Assembly (NCBI RefSeq): GCF_033115175.1
Contig: NC_084827.1
Coordinates: 150,653,701-150,717,700 of the forward strand
Source of the DNA: Lepus europaeus
Taxonomy: Eukaryota > Chordata > Mammalia > Lagomorpha > Leporidae
Direction of reading: 5' to 3'
Length of the DNA: 64,000 bases
Part shown: positions 34,481 to 46,609 of the stretch, one piece after another
How positions within the stretch are numbered: the stretch's first letter is position 1
How the letters are laid out: the number at the start of each line of letters is the position of its first letter
Position numbers and translations under genes: made by a program
Notes under the pieces: model-generated
Told to the model about the DNA's origin: nothing
Seen by the model: the letters and a program-made list of their open reading frames with translations, nothing else
Databases searched by the model: none

Positions 34481-34799
34481 TTTGTTCTCACAGTGGCTGG
34501 TGAGGGTTCACAGGAAACGTACCCACTGGGATACTGGCAGCAGGTGAACTGAAGTGGAGAAGTCTTTGCCCAGCTCTGCCCTCAGTTTCTTATATATGCT
34601 CACAGATAGTAGTGGCAGAGGGTTACAGAGCAGAGAATGTATCAGCCTTTGGGCCTGCTGACTAGCAGAAAATGTATTGTCTTCAGGGCCTGTCGGTTGC
34701 CAAGACAGTGAGGGAGCCTAACTGACTCCATTTCCTTGGCACTTCCAATCCCCACTACATTGGTTTAAGCCAGTAGAATCCTTTGCCTAGACATCCATG

Positions 34800-35320
34800 A
34801 TAGTTTCCTATATGTATCTTTGCATTTGCTCTCATAGGCATTTAACTTTGCCTTCACAAGACACTTGCTGGTAGCTTCAAAATACAGAATACCAACCAAT
34901 ACTTAGTGAAACTTTCCATGAGCTACCTCTTTCCCCAAACCCATCTCATTTCTCTTTTGTACTTATGCTCTCTGGCTTCTTTCTTATGTTTAAAAACATA
35001 CTAATCATACTAATCCCTTCTCTTAACCCCATCTCTGGACCTTTGCATTTACTATGGGCCCTGTTTGGAATTCTTCCAGCTCATCTCATGACTGCCTCTT
35101 ATTCATTCTTCTGACTCCACTGAGGACTTCCATGACTACTGTATCTGGGGTAACTTTCACACATTGCTCCGTTTTATTCATAGCCCTTAGCACAATCAAT
35201 GTTCATCGTGATTCTTTATGTTTACTTCTTTAGTATTTTTCGCCTTCACCAGAAAACAAACTCCACAAAGGAAGGAACAAGAGCTCCTTGTTTTTCCTGT
35301 ATCCTAAGTGCCCGCTCCCC
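34800..35320 (+). mobile_element. L2 LINE 3' region
   Basis: GACCTTTGCATTTACTATGG, GTTTGGAATTCTTCCAGCTC, GGACTTCCATGACTACTGTA and AACAAACTCCACAAAGGAAG follow the L2 3' part. Confidence 0.65.
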
Positions 35321-35840
35321 CACCACGAAATCCATCACTCAAGATAAACATTCAGGATGTGTACCGAATTGATGAGTCAAGAGAGGCTAGCTGCTATTGT
35401 GCAGGGAAAGTGTGCGTGTGATCTCAAGCAGTCTGTCTGGAAATGGTTCTGTTGTGGAGGTACAAGTTAATTGCATCTGAAAAATAAGATACCCCTGACT
35501 CCTAGTCTTCTGATTATAATTTGTGCTTCCATGTAGCTTATACAGGAAGTGAATGTACCATTAGAGATGTGTGTATCCAGTATCTTTGGTACTTCTATTT
35601 TAAATCAAAGCTGGCTAGACTGGCATTCCTGTTCTATTACTAGTCTTGTTGGTTTGGTTATATGAGGAACATTAATGGTGTATTCAAACTACACTTAACA
35701 ATACTGCAAAGGTGAAAAATATAATTTGGTGTGGGAATTTTTTTTTGTATCACCCTGGTAGATAATTCATTTATTTCCTTGAGACCTATTGACATTATCT
35801 TTACTTTATAGTTTGAAAAACAATGAGGATTGTTGGAATT
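35321..35840. other. Intergenic, no recognised feature
   Basis: Nothing that I can name. Confidence 0.4.
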
Positions 35841-35841
35841 T

Positions 35842-36233
35842 AAAAGAGGGATCAGGCCGGCGCCGCGGCTCAATAGGCTAATCCTCCGCCTGCGGCACCG
35901 GCACCCCGGGTTCTAGTCCTGGTCAGGGTGCCGGATTCTGTCCCGGTTGCCCCTCTTCCAGTTCAGCTCTCTGCTGTGGCCTGGGAGTGCAGTGGAGGAT
36001 GGCCCAAGTGCTTGGGCCCTGCACCCACATGGGAGACCAGGAGAAACACCTGACTCCTGGCTTTGGATCAGCGTGGTGCGTTGGCCGCAACATGCCAGCC
36101 GCAGTGGCCATTGGAGGGTGAACCAACGGTAAAGGAAGACCTTTCTCTCTGTCTCTCTCTCTCTCTCTCACTGTCCACTCTGCCTGTCAAAAAAATTTTA
36201 AAAAATAAAAATAAAAATAAAAAAGAAGAGGGA
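35842..36233 (+). mobile_element. CSINE, very young
   Basis: The element spans about 35853-36222, with head GGCCGGCGCCGCGGCTCAAT. AGAGGGATCA flanks it on both sides (ending at about 35852 and starting at about 36224). The CT tract is long and the tail is built of AAAAT units. Confidence 0.95.
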
Positions 36234-36259
36234 TCAAAAGCATATTGATTACAATTTTG

Positions 36260-37490
36260 CGCTAGTGTTATTCTGTATGCTTAGAAAGTATCAAAGAACA
36301 GGGGAGTATCTCTGCCACTCTGGATCTTTCATTCATGTGTAGGAGAGAGACAATATTCAGTAATATGTGAACAAACAACAATAATGTATTATTGTGAGTG
36401 CTATGGAATAAAACAGATTGTTGAGAGGGACAGATTACAGGGTAAAATTAGCAGGGTACATGTAGACTTCACCAACAAAGTGAAATTTGAGCAAAAACTT
36501 GAAGGAAGTAAAGGTATTGGGCAAGTGTCACTTAAAGAAAGAGGTTCTAGGTAGACAGAGGTCTACAGCAAAGGCTATGAAGTGAAAATGTGCCTGTCAG
36601 AAAAAGAGTACTGCCAAGGGACCACTGTGGCTCGAGCAGAGCAGAGTGAGCATGGGGATGATAGTAGCAGAGTACATCAGAGAGATGAAAAGCTGGGGTG
36701 GGAAAAGAGCTTACAAGGCCTTTTAGGTCCCTGTAAGGATTCTGGCTTTTATTCTGAAGTAAGTAGAGAGCCTCCACAGGCTTTTGAACATAGCAGTACA
36801 AGTTGATTTATGTTTTAGGGTGTCATTTTTGCTACTATATTAAGAATAGTCTTTAAGAGATGAAATATCTAAGAAGAGAGCTGACTTAGGAAGCTCAGCA
36901 ATAATCCAGAGTAGAAATATTAGATGCTCAAATAAAGTTATGGTGGAGATTGCCTTCTGGTAAATTCAGAAGATTATTTTGAAGGTAGAACCAGCCGGAT
37001 TTCCTGTGATGGGATGCAGAATGAAAGATACACAGAAGTCAAGGGTGACTCCCAGTGTTTTAGTTTGAGCCAACAGAAGGACAAATTCCTCTTTATTGTG
37101 ATTTTGTGGAGGAGCATGTTTGAGATGGGAGATGCTGGAATTATGAATTAAGACTCTGGAATTTTTATTTGCCTGTTACCATTTAAGTACACATCTCAAA
37201 TAGGATAGAGAGGTCTGAGGTTTGGAAGAGATTTGGTCTGGTGATGTTAATTTGAGAATTATCTGCATATGGATGGTATGTAAAGCCATGGGATTGGATT
37301 GGATCATTAAAAGATGAGTGCAGATAGAGAAGAAAACCAAGGACAGATTTGGGGGACACTCCCACATTACAAAGATAACAAGAGGGGGAGCCAACAAAGG
37401 AGACCAGAGAATGGAACCATTCATAGGGATGAAGTAGGAAGGAAACCATAAGTGTCATATCCTGGAAGGAAAGTGAAGTGGTGTATCTGA
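36260..37490 (-). mobile_element. L2 LINE, long ORF2/3' segment
   Basis: Reverse complement of the L2 consensus over more than 1 kb. Landmarks are TTTGAGCAAAAACTTGAAGG, ATTCTGGCTTTTATTCTGAA, GGTGACTCCCAGTGTTTTAG and CTGCATATGGATGGTATGTA. The frame is fully decayed. Confidence 0.75.
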
Positions 37491-37504
37491 GGTAAGGAAG
37501 TTAT

Positions 37505-37862
37505 CAACTATGTTGCTATGTTCTGAATGCTTTTGTCCCCCATGATATCCACATGTTGAAGCCTAATAATCAACATTAGGGTTTTAGGAGGTGAGGCCTC
37601 TGAGACGTGATTATGTCATGAGGGAAGTGAATATCTGTCCTTATAATAGAAGTCCCAGAGAGCTGCCTTGCCCCTGCCAAATGTGAGGATGCAGTGATAT
37701 GGCACTGTACATGGACTAATGAATGAATTCTCAACAGACACTGGATCTATTGGCACCTTGAACTTGTATTTTTCTGCTTCCAGAATTGCAAGAAGTAAAT
37801 TTCTGTGGTTTATAAGCCACCCAGTTTGTTGTGTTTTGCTATAGCATCTTGAAAGGGCTAAA
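37505..37862 (+). mobile_element. MLT1-like MaLR solo LTR
   Basis: CCACATGTTGAAGCCTAATA, TTTTAGGAGGTGAGGCCTCT and TTTATAAGCCACCCAGTTTG are typical MLT1 landmarks in order. Confidence 0.8.
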
Positions 37863-39510
37863 ATATACGTCAGGTGTTGCTGATAGTTCAAGAAAGCATG
37901 GGACTGTTGTTACAGAGCTTTGGACCTGAAGTACTAATTTTCTAGTCCAGAGGTTTTCAGCATTTGTTCAGCTTGACACATGAAGGATGATTATTTACAC
38001 AAGGCATCTGCATTATCTAGGCTTGCCAGCTGCAGTTCTGCTTCTCTTTCCTAGGGAAATATTGGAAGGCAAGTGAAACAAAGTGATTTTATTATGGAGA
38101 GAGAAGATAAGCATAAAGGTCGACAGCTCATCACTGGATCTTGCAAATATGGAGGTTATTTTTGGAGGTATAGATGAAAACTTGATTTGATGGAATTGCA
38201 TGAGTGTGACTCCTATGTGTGGTTCTTGAACAAGACACAATAGAGTTTGTGTACTCTCTCCCAGAGATAGGTGGCACACATACAAGAAGGAAGGAGACTG
38301 CCCACCCTTGCTTATGGCTCCTTTGGATAGAAGTCATGCTTCTTTGTACCAATGATGTGGAAAAAAAACCCCTTTTATTAGAAATTTCTGTATGTTCATA
38401 ATTTCTGGCCAGAAGAAATTAAAATGAGAGGCATAGCAGCTGCTCACTGTTGGAAAAGTTACCAGTTTGCTTCCAGAAGCTCAGATGCAAGCTTGGGTAA
38501 CCTTTCTGTGTCCTCTGCAGAATGAACAAGCATTGAACTCTGGGCCAAAATCATTTTAGAGTTAAAGATGCTCACTTTACGGCTAGCACAGGAGCAAATG
38601 GAAGTCATATATGCTATTATTTCACACTTACATCTGAAGGTAATAGAGGGAAGAAAATGTTCTTTATCCATTTTTTTGTCTCTTGGAGTCCCATAATTTT
38701 CATTTTCATGAAATAGAAACAAATAATAGGTTGCCTAAGAAAGGAAAGGCCTTGGTTTCCAAGATGTGCTGAGGGAACTGATCTGGGATGAAGGAATCAT
38801 ATTGTACAAAGGGTGTCAACGCAGTGATGATCTGAACCTTCCCAGTCAATGTGGCTCGTTTCCTTGACTTTGAAGTTGTCATGAAGTTTCTTAATTGAGC
38901 TATCCTCAACTTGTGAGGTTAAAGGTTGCTCAAGGCTTTTGGATGCTGGAAGCTGTCATCAATGAGGAGCAGTGGGTTGGACTAGGCAGTCCTGAAGGGT
39001 GAGGAGAGGGGGGTTGTGGATCAGTGTCCTGTGCATGGACTTGGTGAGTTTGTTGCCTTAATGACATCTTCTTACTTATATAACTTAGTGTGCCATTTTG
39101 GAACTTGAATTCATTCTTGTCAGTTTAAGGGATCTCAAGAGGATGTGTGAATTGACTAAGTAGCTTCTAGGACAGACACACCTGTGGCCAGAGTGCTACC
39201 TACTGCCTGACTGCTGGTCCTACTACACCCAAAATTTTCACTAAAGAGGCAATCTCAGCCTCTTCCTAGAGGTACTGTGCATGTTTTCAAGCCATTCAGG
39301 AGCTGTTTTTTTTTTCAGTCCCTAGTTGAAAATATTCATCTGATTTCCATGGTGTCATCTAATCCTAGGCTTTACACAGGGTGCTGTAGATTTAAGGCCC
39401 ATGTCTGTTGTCCAAGTGGACAGGGTGTATATGTCTAGGAATAGATAGCCTATCAACCATTGGCTTTTGAGTTTTTATATGCAGGCAAATAATCAAAAGT
39501 AAAACTGTAG
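37863..39510. other. Intergenic, no recognised feature
   Basis: About 1.6 kb. Minus-strand ORFs at 38459-38722 (87 codons) and 38706-38909 (67 codons) follow each other but show no family resemblance. It could be internal sequence of an old MaLR element, which I cannot confirm. Confidence 0.35.
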
Positions 39511-39576
39511 GTGTTCATGTTGGCAGCACATACACCAAAATTGGAATGATATGGAGAAGATTATTATGGCCCATAA
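39511..39576 (+). pseudogene. U6 snRNA pseudogene, 3'-truncated
   Basis: TTGGCAGCACATACACCAAA, TTGGAATGATATGGAGAAGA and TTATTATGGCCC follow the 5' two thirds of U6 with several substitutions. The 3' stem is missing and the U6 promoter elements are not evident, so it is a non-functional copy. Confidence 0.85.
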
Positions 39577-40080
39577 AACAAAATCAAAAGCTAGAGTAGC
39601 CTAATTTCCTAGGAGTGGGTGGAAAGCTTTGCCCCAGTGGGGACAGCCCCAGCCTGCTGGGATAAGTGATAAATCCCAGGATATAGGGAGGTTCTTTTTG
39701 CACATACTTTTCTATTTTAATATTTCTATTTCTATAGCACTCTATTTTAACAGGAAGCAATGAATATTGTTTCTAATTTTAAAAAAATGAAAGAAAAGAC
39801 CAGTTTACTGTGTTTGTTAGACCAAAGAGGCATCAGTGAGATGAGGTTCAATGGCATTCCAGGCAGGGTAAATAATATGTACAAAAGGAGGCAGCAGATC
39901 TAGAGTTCATAGCATTGTAGGTTAACCAGTTCTGATGGCATTAAGAAATCCTGAAACTACTTACTGGAGAGTAACTAACAGTTCTTGCTATAGTTAGAAG
40001 AATATATACATCTTAACTCATATTTCAATGCAATAATTATTCTTATTCATGTAAAGCCTTTATCCAAATCATATTCTAAT
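39577..40080. other. Intergenic, no recognised feature
   Basis: About 500 bp without an element that I can name. Confidence 0.4.
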
Positions 40081-40084
40081 TTTT

Positions 40085-40204
40085 CTACTGAATATCTTTT
40101 TAATAGAAAACTTTTATTTAATAAATATAAATTTTTAAATACATATTTATTGATTCTTCTATTTATTTTTATTTTATTTTATTTGACAAGTAGAGTTAGA
40201 CAGT

Positions 40205-40238
<34 letters not shown>

Positions 40239-40995
40239 TCTTCCATCTGCTGGTTCATTCCTGAAATCAATGCAGTGGGTTGGACTAGGCTAAAGCCAGG
40301 AGCCAGGAGCTGCTTCAGGATCTCCACGTGAGTGCAGGGGCCCAAGCACTTGGGCCATCCTACACTGCCTTCCTGGGCCACAGCAGAGAGCTGGACTGGA
40401 AGAGGAGCAACCGGGACTAGAATCTGGTACCCATGTGGAATGTTGGTGCCGCAGGCAGAGGATTAACTAAGTGATCCATGGCACCAGCCCCAATAAATAT
40501 AAATTTCAAAATTACAACTTTTGGATTATAGTGGTTCTTCCCCTCATAACCACCCTCCCACCTGCAAATCATCCCATTTCCTACTTCCTCTCCCATCCCA
40601 TTCTTCATTAAGATTCATTTTTCATTATCTTTATATACAGAAGATCAACTTAGTATATACTAAGTAAAGATTTCAACAGTTTGCACCCACACAGACACAA
40701 AATATAAGGTACTGATTGAAGATTAGTTTTACCATTAATTCTCATAGCACAACACATTGACAGAGGTCCTACAAAGGGAGCAAGTGCACAATGACTCCTG
40801 TTGTTGATTGAACAATTGACACTCTTATTTATGATGCCAGTAATCACCAGAGGCTCTTATCATGAGCTGTCAAGGCTATGGGAGCTTCTTGAGTTCACAA
40901 ACTCTGACCTTGCTTAGACAAGGCCATAATCAAAGTGAAAGTTCTCTCTTCCCTTCAGAGAAAGGTACCCCCTTCTATCTTTGCAGATCGCTTTA
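40085..40995 (-). mobile_element. L1 3' end, split by a CSINE
   Basis: Reverse complement of the L1 3'UTR, from AAACTTTTATTTAATAAATA at the left to TTTCTCTGAAGGGAAGAGAG (read in reverse) near 40970. More diverged than the copy at 5559. Confidence 0.8.
40120..40506 (-). mobile_element. CSINE inserted in the L1 3' end, with 15 bp target-site duplication
   Basis: AATAAATATAAATTT is exact at 40120-40134 and 40492-40506 and is L1 sequence on both sides, so the SINE arrived after the L1. A GA-tract and T-rich tail are at the left. Confidence 0.95.
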
Positions 40996-41077
40996 CCACA
41001 ACCATTTTAAGAACATAGGGAATTATTTTTAGTAGCCTAACATTAAAGTTACTTCTCATGGGAAAACTATGTTTGAC

Positions 41078-41119
<42 letters not shown>

Positions 41120-43657
41120 CATAGTATATAAGCTGAAAAGAAAAATTTCTTGAAAATGGCACCACTTTCTGTAATAAATAGGAAATACTAATACTTTCCT
41201 TTCAGTATAGTTGCATATTTTATATTAATTAGGAATGTGTGTAGATATAGTGATTAATATCAATTTGTTGTATTCTCCTATGAGAGTCTATTCTAGAGCA
41301 TTCTGCTCATCCTACAGGTTGTTAAAACATGTAACAGTTCATGGTCATGCTGGAAAACACAGAATGTTGGGGATGCAGTTGAATGGCCAGCTCCTTCCTA
41401 GATACCCACCAATTGGAGAAGCTGATTATCTCATTGGTCAGAATCTGATACCCATTAGGTTTTACTATGCAGCAGGACCACCGTATTGAAAGGTGATGTG
41501 TGGTCATGGCTTACTCTCTGCTCCAGCTTTTCCACCTGGCGCTGGGTGCTAAGTGATTCACATAACTGATACAGGGGGGATGTAGCAGGAAGTTCTGCTT
41601 GGGTTTCTTGGTCTGAATTGTGCTTCCTAATGTGGCTGCATTTTACCAAGAAAAAGCCCTGCCTGCTGAGGGGCCACTGCCTGTGCCTGTGCAGAGCCCC
41701 ACTCAATTTCCTACCCAATTACTGTTCTTTGTGGTCACACACCTTCAGATAAGGACCCCACAGTGAGAATGGTAGATTGAAGGCCCAGAATGAAAGTCTT
41801 TCACAAAATCATTAATCTTTCTTAACAATGACAACTCTGGGAATCTGCAAAAGTCGCTCATGGTATTGAAATTATCCCTTTCATTATGACGGTGTAAAGT
41901 ACTGTGGAAGCAACCAGAACGTCCCTGGACCTTCAGAAGCTCCTTTGTACTTTAAGAGCTATTTAAACATACAGAGGAAGCATAGGTTTCAGCAGTTTTT
42001 AACATGACCCGTGGGCTTTCAAGACAGTTCCTAATTGGCAGCTTTATGGGGTCCTATTAGTTTTAAAATATATGAGCATATTGGTTTGACTACTACCGCC
42101 TTAATAAAAGAGTGTAATTTGTACTTAAACCATGCAATTTTATGATTAAAAACATGCTGTTCTTTCAAAATTCAGTTTTTCAGGTCATCTCTGGTGTCCT
42201 GAAAGAGAGATGCATTCAATCTAAACTAATGAAACAGTGAGATTTATTGTAAAGACACTTGTCCCAAGCAAATCCAAGGGAAAACAGTTCCCAGCCAGGT
42301 CATATGAAGGTGGTGAACCTGGCCAGTTCTGCAGTTCTCACAGGTAGAATGTTGGGATCTTCTCTAGTTTGCTACCATGAATCTGGCTCAGGCACTAACT
42401 TATTTGTTTGTCTCAGTTCAGTTATTTTGAGAGCGAGAAAGAAAATACTGGTGGTTCTTTTTGAGCAAGGTGACTCTATTCTGGCCCTATCAGTTGAGCA
42501 GTAAGAACATGTGAGCAAACACAGGCACGTGTGCCTACATTCTGGGTACAGCTGGTAGAAGATACAGCTTCTCTCAGAAGAAAGTACAGGTAACAATGGA
42601 ATGATGGGAAATTTTATTTTAATATACTTTTAAAAAACAGCCGTTGATAAATTATTTCTGAGAAAATGTAATAATAACAAACAGGAGTGACTACTGTTGA
42701 CAAAAATGAATTTTTTGTGTTGTCACTTTATTTAATAGCCTAGTACATTACCTAAAACTGAAGTAAATCCTTCAAATTATTCTGCTGTAAATACAGATAC
42801 AGACATCCATGGGTCTTTCAACCCTTATTGTATTACTAAATGAGTTTATATTTGGTCCAAGTTGATCTGCTAGTGTTTCATAGTTTAGCCTTCAGAGTCT
42901 ATAAAAGGAAGAAAAATGAAAAGCTGTTAAGTATTTTAAAAACACATTTCTAGCTTTTGTTGTTGTTAGCTTTTCCTTTGCTCCTCTCTTCCTTCTGTTT
43001 ATTGGATTCTTATATTCAATCTGATTGGTAGAGGGAATATATGGGGAAATAAAACTACAAGATCATCATTAGATGTTTTCATACAGCAGAACTACTTCTG
43101 GCCTCCTTCCTGACATCTTGCCATTTCTGTGTGCAGTCTCCCTTGGCTTCTCACTCTGAACTGCATATGAAGCTGCATTCCCAGCTCCATTTCTTTTCTT
43201 GCCCCTACTTCTCTTCTGTGTACCAATTCTAATTCCACATGCTTAACCCCATTCCAAAACCCATCCTGCTGTACATTTTCAGAAAGGAAGATGTACTGGG
43301 TCATGTTTGTTTTATTGGACATTTGAATGGAAGTGTGGAAGTTTGGGTGGATATGCTGAATGGTCAGTCATGAAGATATCTACATCGTATGTTTTCATAA
43401 AATATTGGGGTGGTTCAGTTGTATATTTTAATGGTCTTTGTGTCTATTTTCTGAGTTACTCACTGTGAGGGAACCATTAAGTTCTTATTGCCATAGCATT
43501 GGTTATAAAAGAGGAAACTCTTGTTCCAGAAGAGTTGGTGAGAAAAGCTGACTCCATGAGGAGGTGAGGGGGAGGGGGCAAAAATAATTGTATGGCAGAG
43601 AAACTAGACCCTCTACTACCCAAGTCCATTGTAGAATAAGAAAATACTCATTAACAT
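40996..43657. other. Sequence 3' of MDH1B, mostly unexplained
   Basis: Holds a (TA)n run at 41084-41118 and an 84-codon plus-strand ORF at 41235-41489 without family resemblance. The MDH1B 3'UTR should lie at the right end of this stretch, but I cannot fix its polyadenylation site. Confidence 0.4.
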
Positions 43658-43731
43658 TTATCCCCTACCATTGATGGATTCTTGAAGAAGTTTTTCAGAG
43701 GTAGTTTGAGGAATCACATCCAAAAAATCCA
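43658..43731 (-). CDS. MDH1B: MDH1B last recognisable coding exon, with stop codon
   Basis: After the acceptor TCATCCTCTACTTATTGTAG the frame reads VDFLDVIPQTTSEKLLQESI then NGRG and stops at TAA (43658-43660). IPQTT.EK agrees with the tail I recall for human MDH1B. A donor-like ATG/GTAGGG occurs seven bases before NGRG ends, so the true transcript may instead splice there to a small last exon that I could not find. The intron side of this exon is also open in the same frame (see findings). Confidence 0.72.
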
Positions 43732-44280
43732 CTACAATAAGTAGAGGATGAAAAGAATGGTCGTTAGGATTTAAAACACATCGATCTTTATATTTATTCT
43801 CATTTTCTCTTAGCTTGTTCATTTCACTCTTAAGTTTCTCTGACTGCTTTGCTCTCTTAGGAGTTTTCTATGGAGCCTCAATCCCACAGAATGGCTTGCC
43901 CATGATCCTGTGGACATCAAGAGCTTGTAGATGTCCAGCCAAACAGCTCAGTACAGCCTTTTTATAATGATTTCCTTATGAAACCTTAGCTCTCAACAAT
44001 ATAAATCACTGGGTAACTTCTTAGTGTTTGTCAGCTTCCTTGTATACAGCTTCTTTCTTTGCAAAGAGAAGTAGCAAATGTAGAAATAGATTATTGTTTT
44101 GATACATAATTTGCATAGGCAGATAGAGAAAATATACAAGCTTCTCTATATATTTGCAAGAATATAAATACATATATATAAATGTCAAATATATATGAAT
44201 ACACAATATACTAAGGGTCTTCAAAAAGTTGGTGGTACAGAAAACTATGCATAGATTTCAATTTTTGCTCCAAAATGAAC

Positions 44281-44562
44281 TTATTTATTTATTTATTTAT
44301 TTTTGACAGGCAGAGTGGACAGTGAGAGAGACAGAGAGAAAGGTCTTCCTTTTGCCGAAGGAGCCAGGTGCTTCTCCTGGTCTCCCATGCGGGTGCAGGG
44401 CCCAAGGACTTGGGCCATCCTCCACTGCACTCCTGGGCCATAGCAGAGAGCTGGCCTGGAAGAGGGGCAACCGGGACAGAATCCAGCGTCCCAATTGGGA
44501 TTAGAACCCAGTGTGCTGGCGCCACAGGCAGAGGATTAGCCTATTGAGCCGCAGCACTGGCC
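44281..44562 (-). mobile_element. CSINE with internal deletion
   Basis: The tail, CT part and head are kept, but about 60-70 bp around the ATGGCCGC..GATCC block are missing at about 44354. TGAACTTAT flanks it (44276-44284 and about 44563-44571). Lies in the last MDH1B intron. Confidence 0.92.
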
Positions 44563-44571
44563 TGAACTTAT

Positions 44572-45033
44572 CTTTTAATTTCATTTTCCATGATCTTTTG
44601 ATATATATATTCCCAGATTTTTCCTGTTAAGGAGAATTCTGACTTGGTACTCCCAGTCTCTTGTTCTCACAAGCATTTTGAGGAGTTTCTGTTTCACCAT
44701 ATTGGCCAATCTGGACTTTGTAAACAACTAAGTAGAAAAGGCAAAGTTGAGAAAGATAAGACACAAAGGACTAGAGCTGAGATGACAGTAATTTGGGAGA
44801 GATTGACATTGAGAGTGATGTGGAAGCAGTTTCAATATGCAAAAAAAATTCTGGCATTTTAATCTCACTTTCAAATTGTTTAGGAAGTGTAAGAAACAGA
44901 AAGTAACTTATGAATGACTTTGGTTGCTGGACTATGATCTTCTGACCACAATAGCATTCTCAAAGACTGACAACATGACTGACAACCATGACTCTCAGCA
45001 CTGCAAAGAGTGTCTCTAACTCCATTGACTTAC
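44572..45033. other. MDH1B last intron, no recognised feature
   Basis: No repeat or exon recognised. Confidence 0.4.
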
Positions 45034-45105
45034 CATCTGACATAGCCAGGTCTTTTTCTTCATCTGCGACTAAATCAGAATACATACTATCTTTATGTTC
45101 TGAAA
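45034..45105 (-). CDS. MDH1B: MDH1B acidic-tail exon
   Basis: A 72 nt exon, phase 1 at both ends, between TTGTTTGTTTGATTCTAG and GTAAGT. It encodes VSEHKDSMYSDLVADEEKDL followed by AMSDG. The HKD...DEEK.LAMSD pattern agrees with the C-terminal tail I recall for human MDH1B. The intron upstream (45106-54664) holds the full-length L1 insertion. Confidence 0.88.
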
Positions 45106-45959
45106 CTAGAATCAAACAAACAAACACAGCTTTAGAATACAGCCAACAATCTGTGAGATGCTGTAAGTCAGTGTCTTTGCAAACTTTGTTAATCAAGACT
45201 TAAAGTAAAACATGCATTTTATATTATAGCCTCATATGTGCACTTTATGGATTCCAATAAAACAAAAAGTACCTGAAATAACACCCTTTCTAATCTAGTC
45301 TTACCTGTTAAATATTTTTCTATTTATGTTTTTCTTTATAGTCTACTCTAGTTCATTGCGGGAAAAACTGGTATTTACATTTTCTTTATGGATTTTATTT
45401 TATTTCAGTGAGAAAAAATGCTAGTTTTTAAATTGATTTCATTAAACATCAATTTATTTTAGAACCCATGTAAAGTAGTGGAAATTGTTTCCACAACATG
45501 GAAAGCACTATAAGAAGTTACATTTGATTCTAATGCTAATTCCACAATGGTCCCCAAAACAGCCTGAAACCAAGCCTATTTTCTCTACTTTATCTTCACT
45601 AAAGTACTTTACTTTGCCTAAGATTATGATTTGGTAGGGGGACTGAGAACCTAAAATTTTGATTTGCAGCTGAAATCTTTCTAACGAGGAATTGGGAACA
45701 CATAATCTACATTTTGCCTTCTCGTTCTTCATACTGGAAAACTGCCAGTTTCTTGCTTGTTCTCACAATTTTCTCACAAGGACTTTAATGCTCTCAGTCT
45801 TTTCTTTAAGTATTGTTTAACAGTGGTTGGGCCAACTTTAAAAGCAATGTGCCATTCAGATATCTAGAGCCACCATCTCACTGACCAGACCTCTAACAGA
45901 CCTATTCTGTGACTCAGTCCCTCCCACTCCTCTGTGTGGTGATTCGAGCTGCTTGAGAG
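45106..45959. other. MDH1B intron, no recognised feature
   Basis: AT-rich intronic sequence directly upstream of the 72 nt exon. Confidence 0.4.
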
Positions 45960-46345
45960 TAGATGATCCGCCTACCTTTCCAGTCTTACACATCCTTTTT
46001 GCACTGTCTGCTGTGGCTGAGCTTCCCTACTTATTGTCGTCTGAATAGCTTTAAACTTCCCCAGGTTTGTACTTCTGAACCACGTCTCAATCACCTGACA
46101 TATCCGTTTCATCCATGCTCTTTTCCCTTTGATGGGATGCCTTTCACAACTTATTTCCTAATCACTCCTCTGCTTGCAAACCTCCTTTCCACTAAATAGC
46201 ATGTTTAAATACTTCTCATCTTTCTAGACCCAACTCCCATATCTGCCATCTCTCTAGAAAGCCTTTGCTAATACTCAGCCTTATGTTAGGAGACCACCTA
46301 TGTGACCCCATTATACCTGGGCCTCTCTTTATCATAGCATTTACC
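45960..46345 (+). mobile_element. L2 LINE 3' region
   Basis: CTTTCTAGACCCAACTCCCA, TCTCTCTAGAAAGCCTTTGC and TATCATAGCATTTACC follow the L2 3' consensus. Confidence 0.6.
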
Positions 46346-46354
46346 TATTATGAA

Positions 46355-46609
46355 TGGTCTCAATGTTTGTGTTTCCCAAATTCATACATTGAAATCTAAA
46401 TCCCAATGTGATGGTATTAAGAGATGGAGCCTATGTGGCAGTGAAAGGGTGGTGTTCTCATGAATGAGATTAGTGCTCTTTAAAATAGAACCAAGGGTGA
46501 GTTTTGTCCTTTCATACCATGTGAGGACACAGTGAGAAGGTACCTGTAGCAGAAGCTTAATTGGCAAAATTTTGAACTTGTATTTTCCTGCCTATGGAAC
46601 TGTGGGAAA
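46355..46609 (+). mobile_element. MLT1-like LTR, left part, split by the L1
   Basis: CAATGTGATGGTATTAAGAG, CTCATGAATGAGATTAGTGC and GAACTTGTATTTTCCTGCCT are MLT1 landmarks. The LTR stops at the L1 and continues at 53758. Confidence 0.8.
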
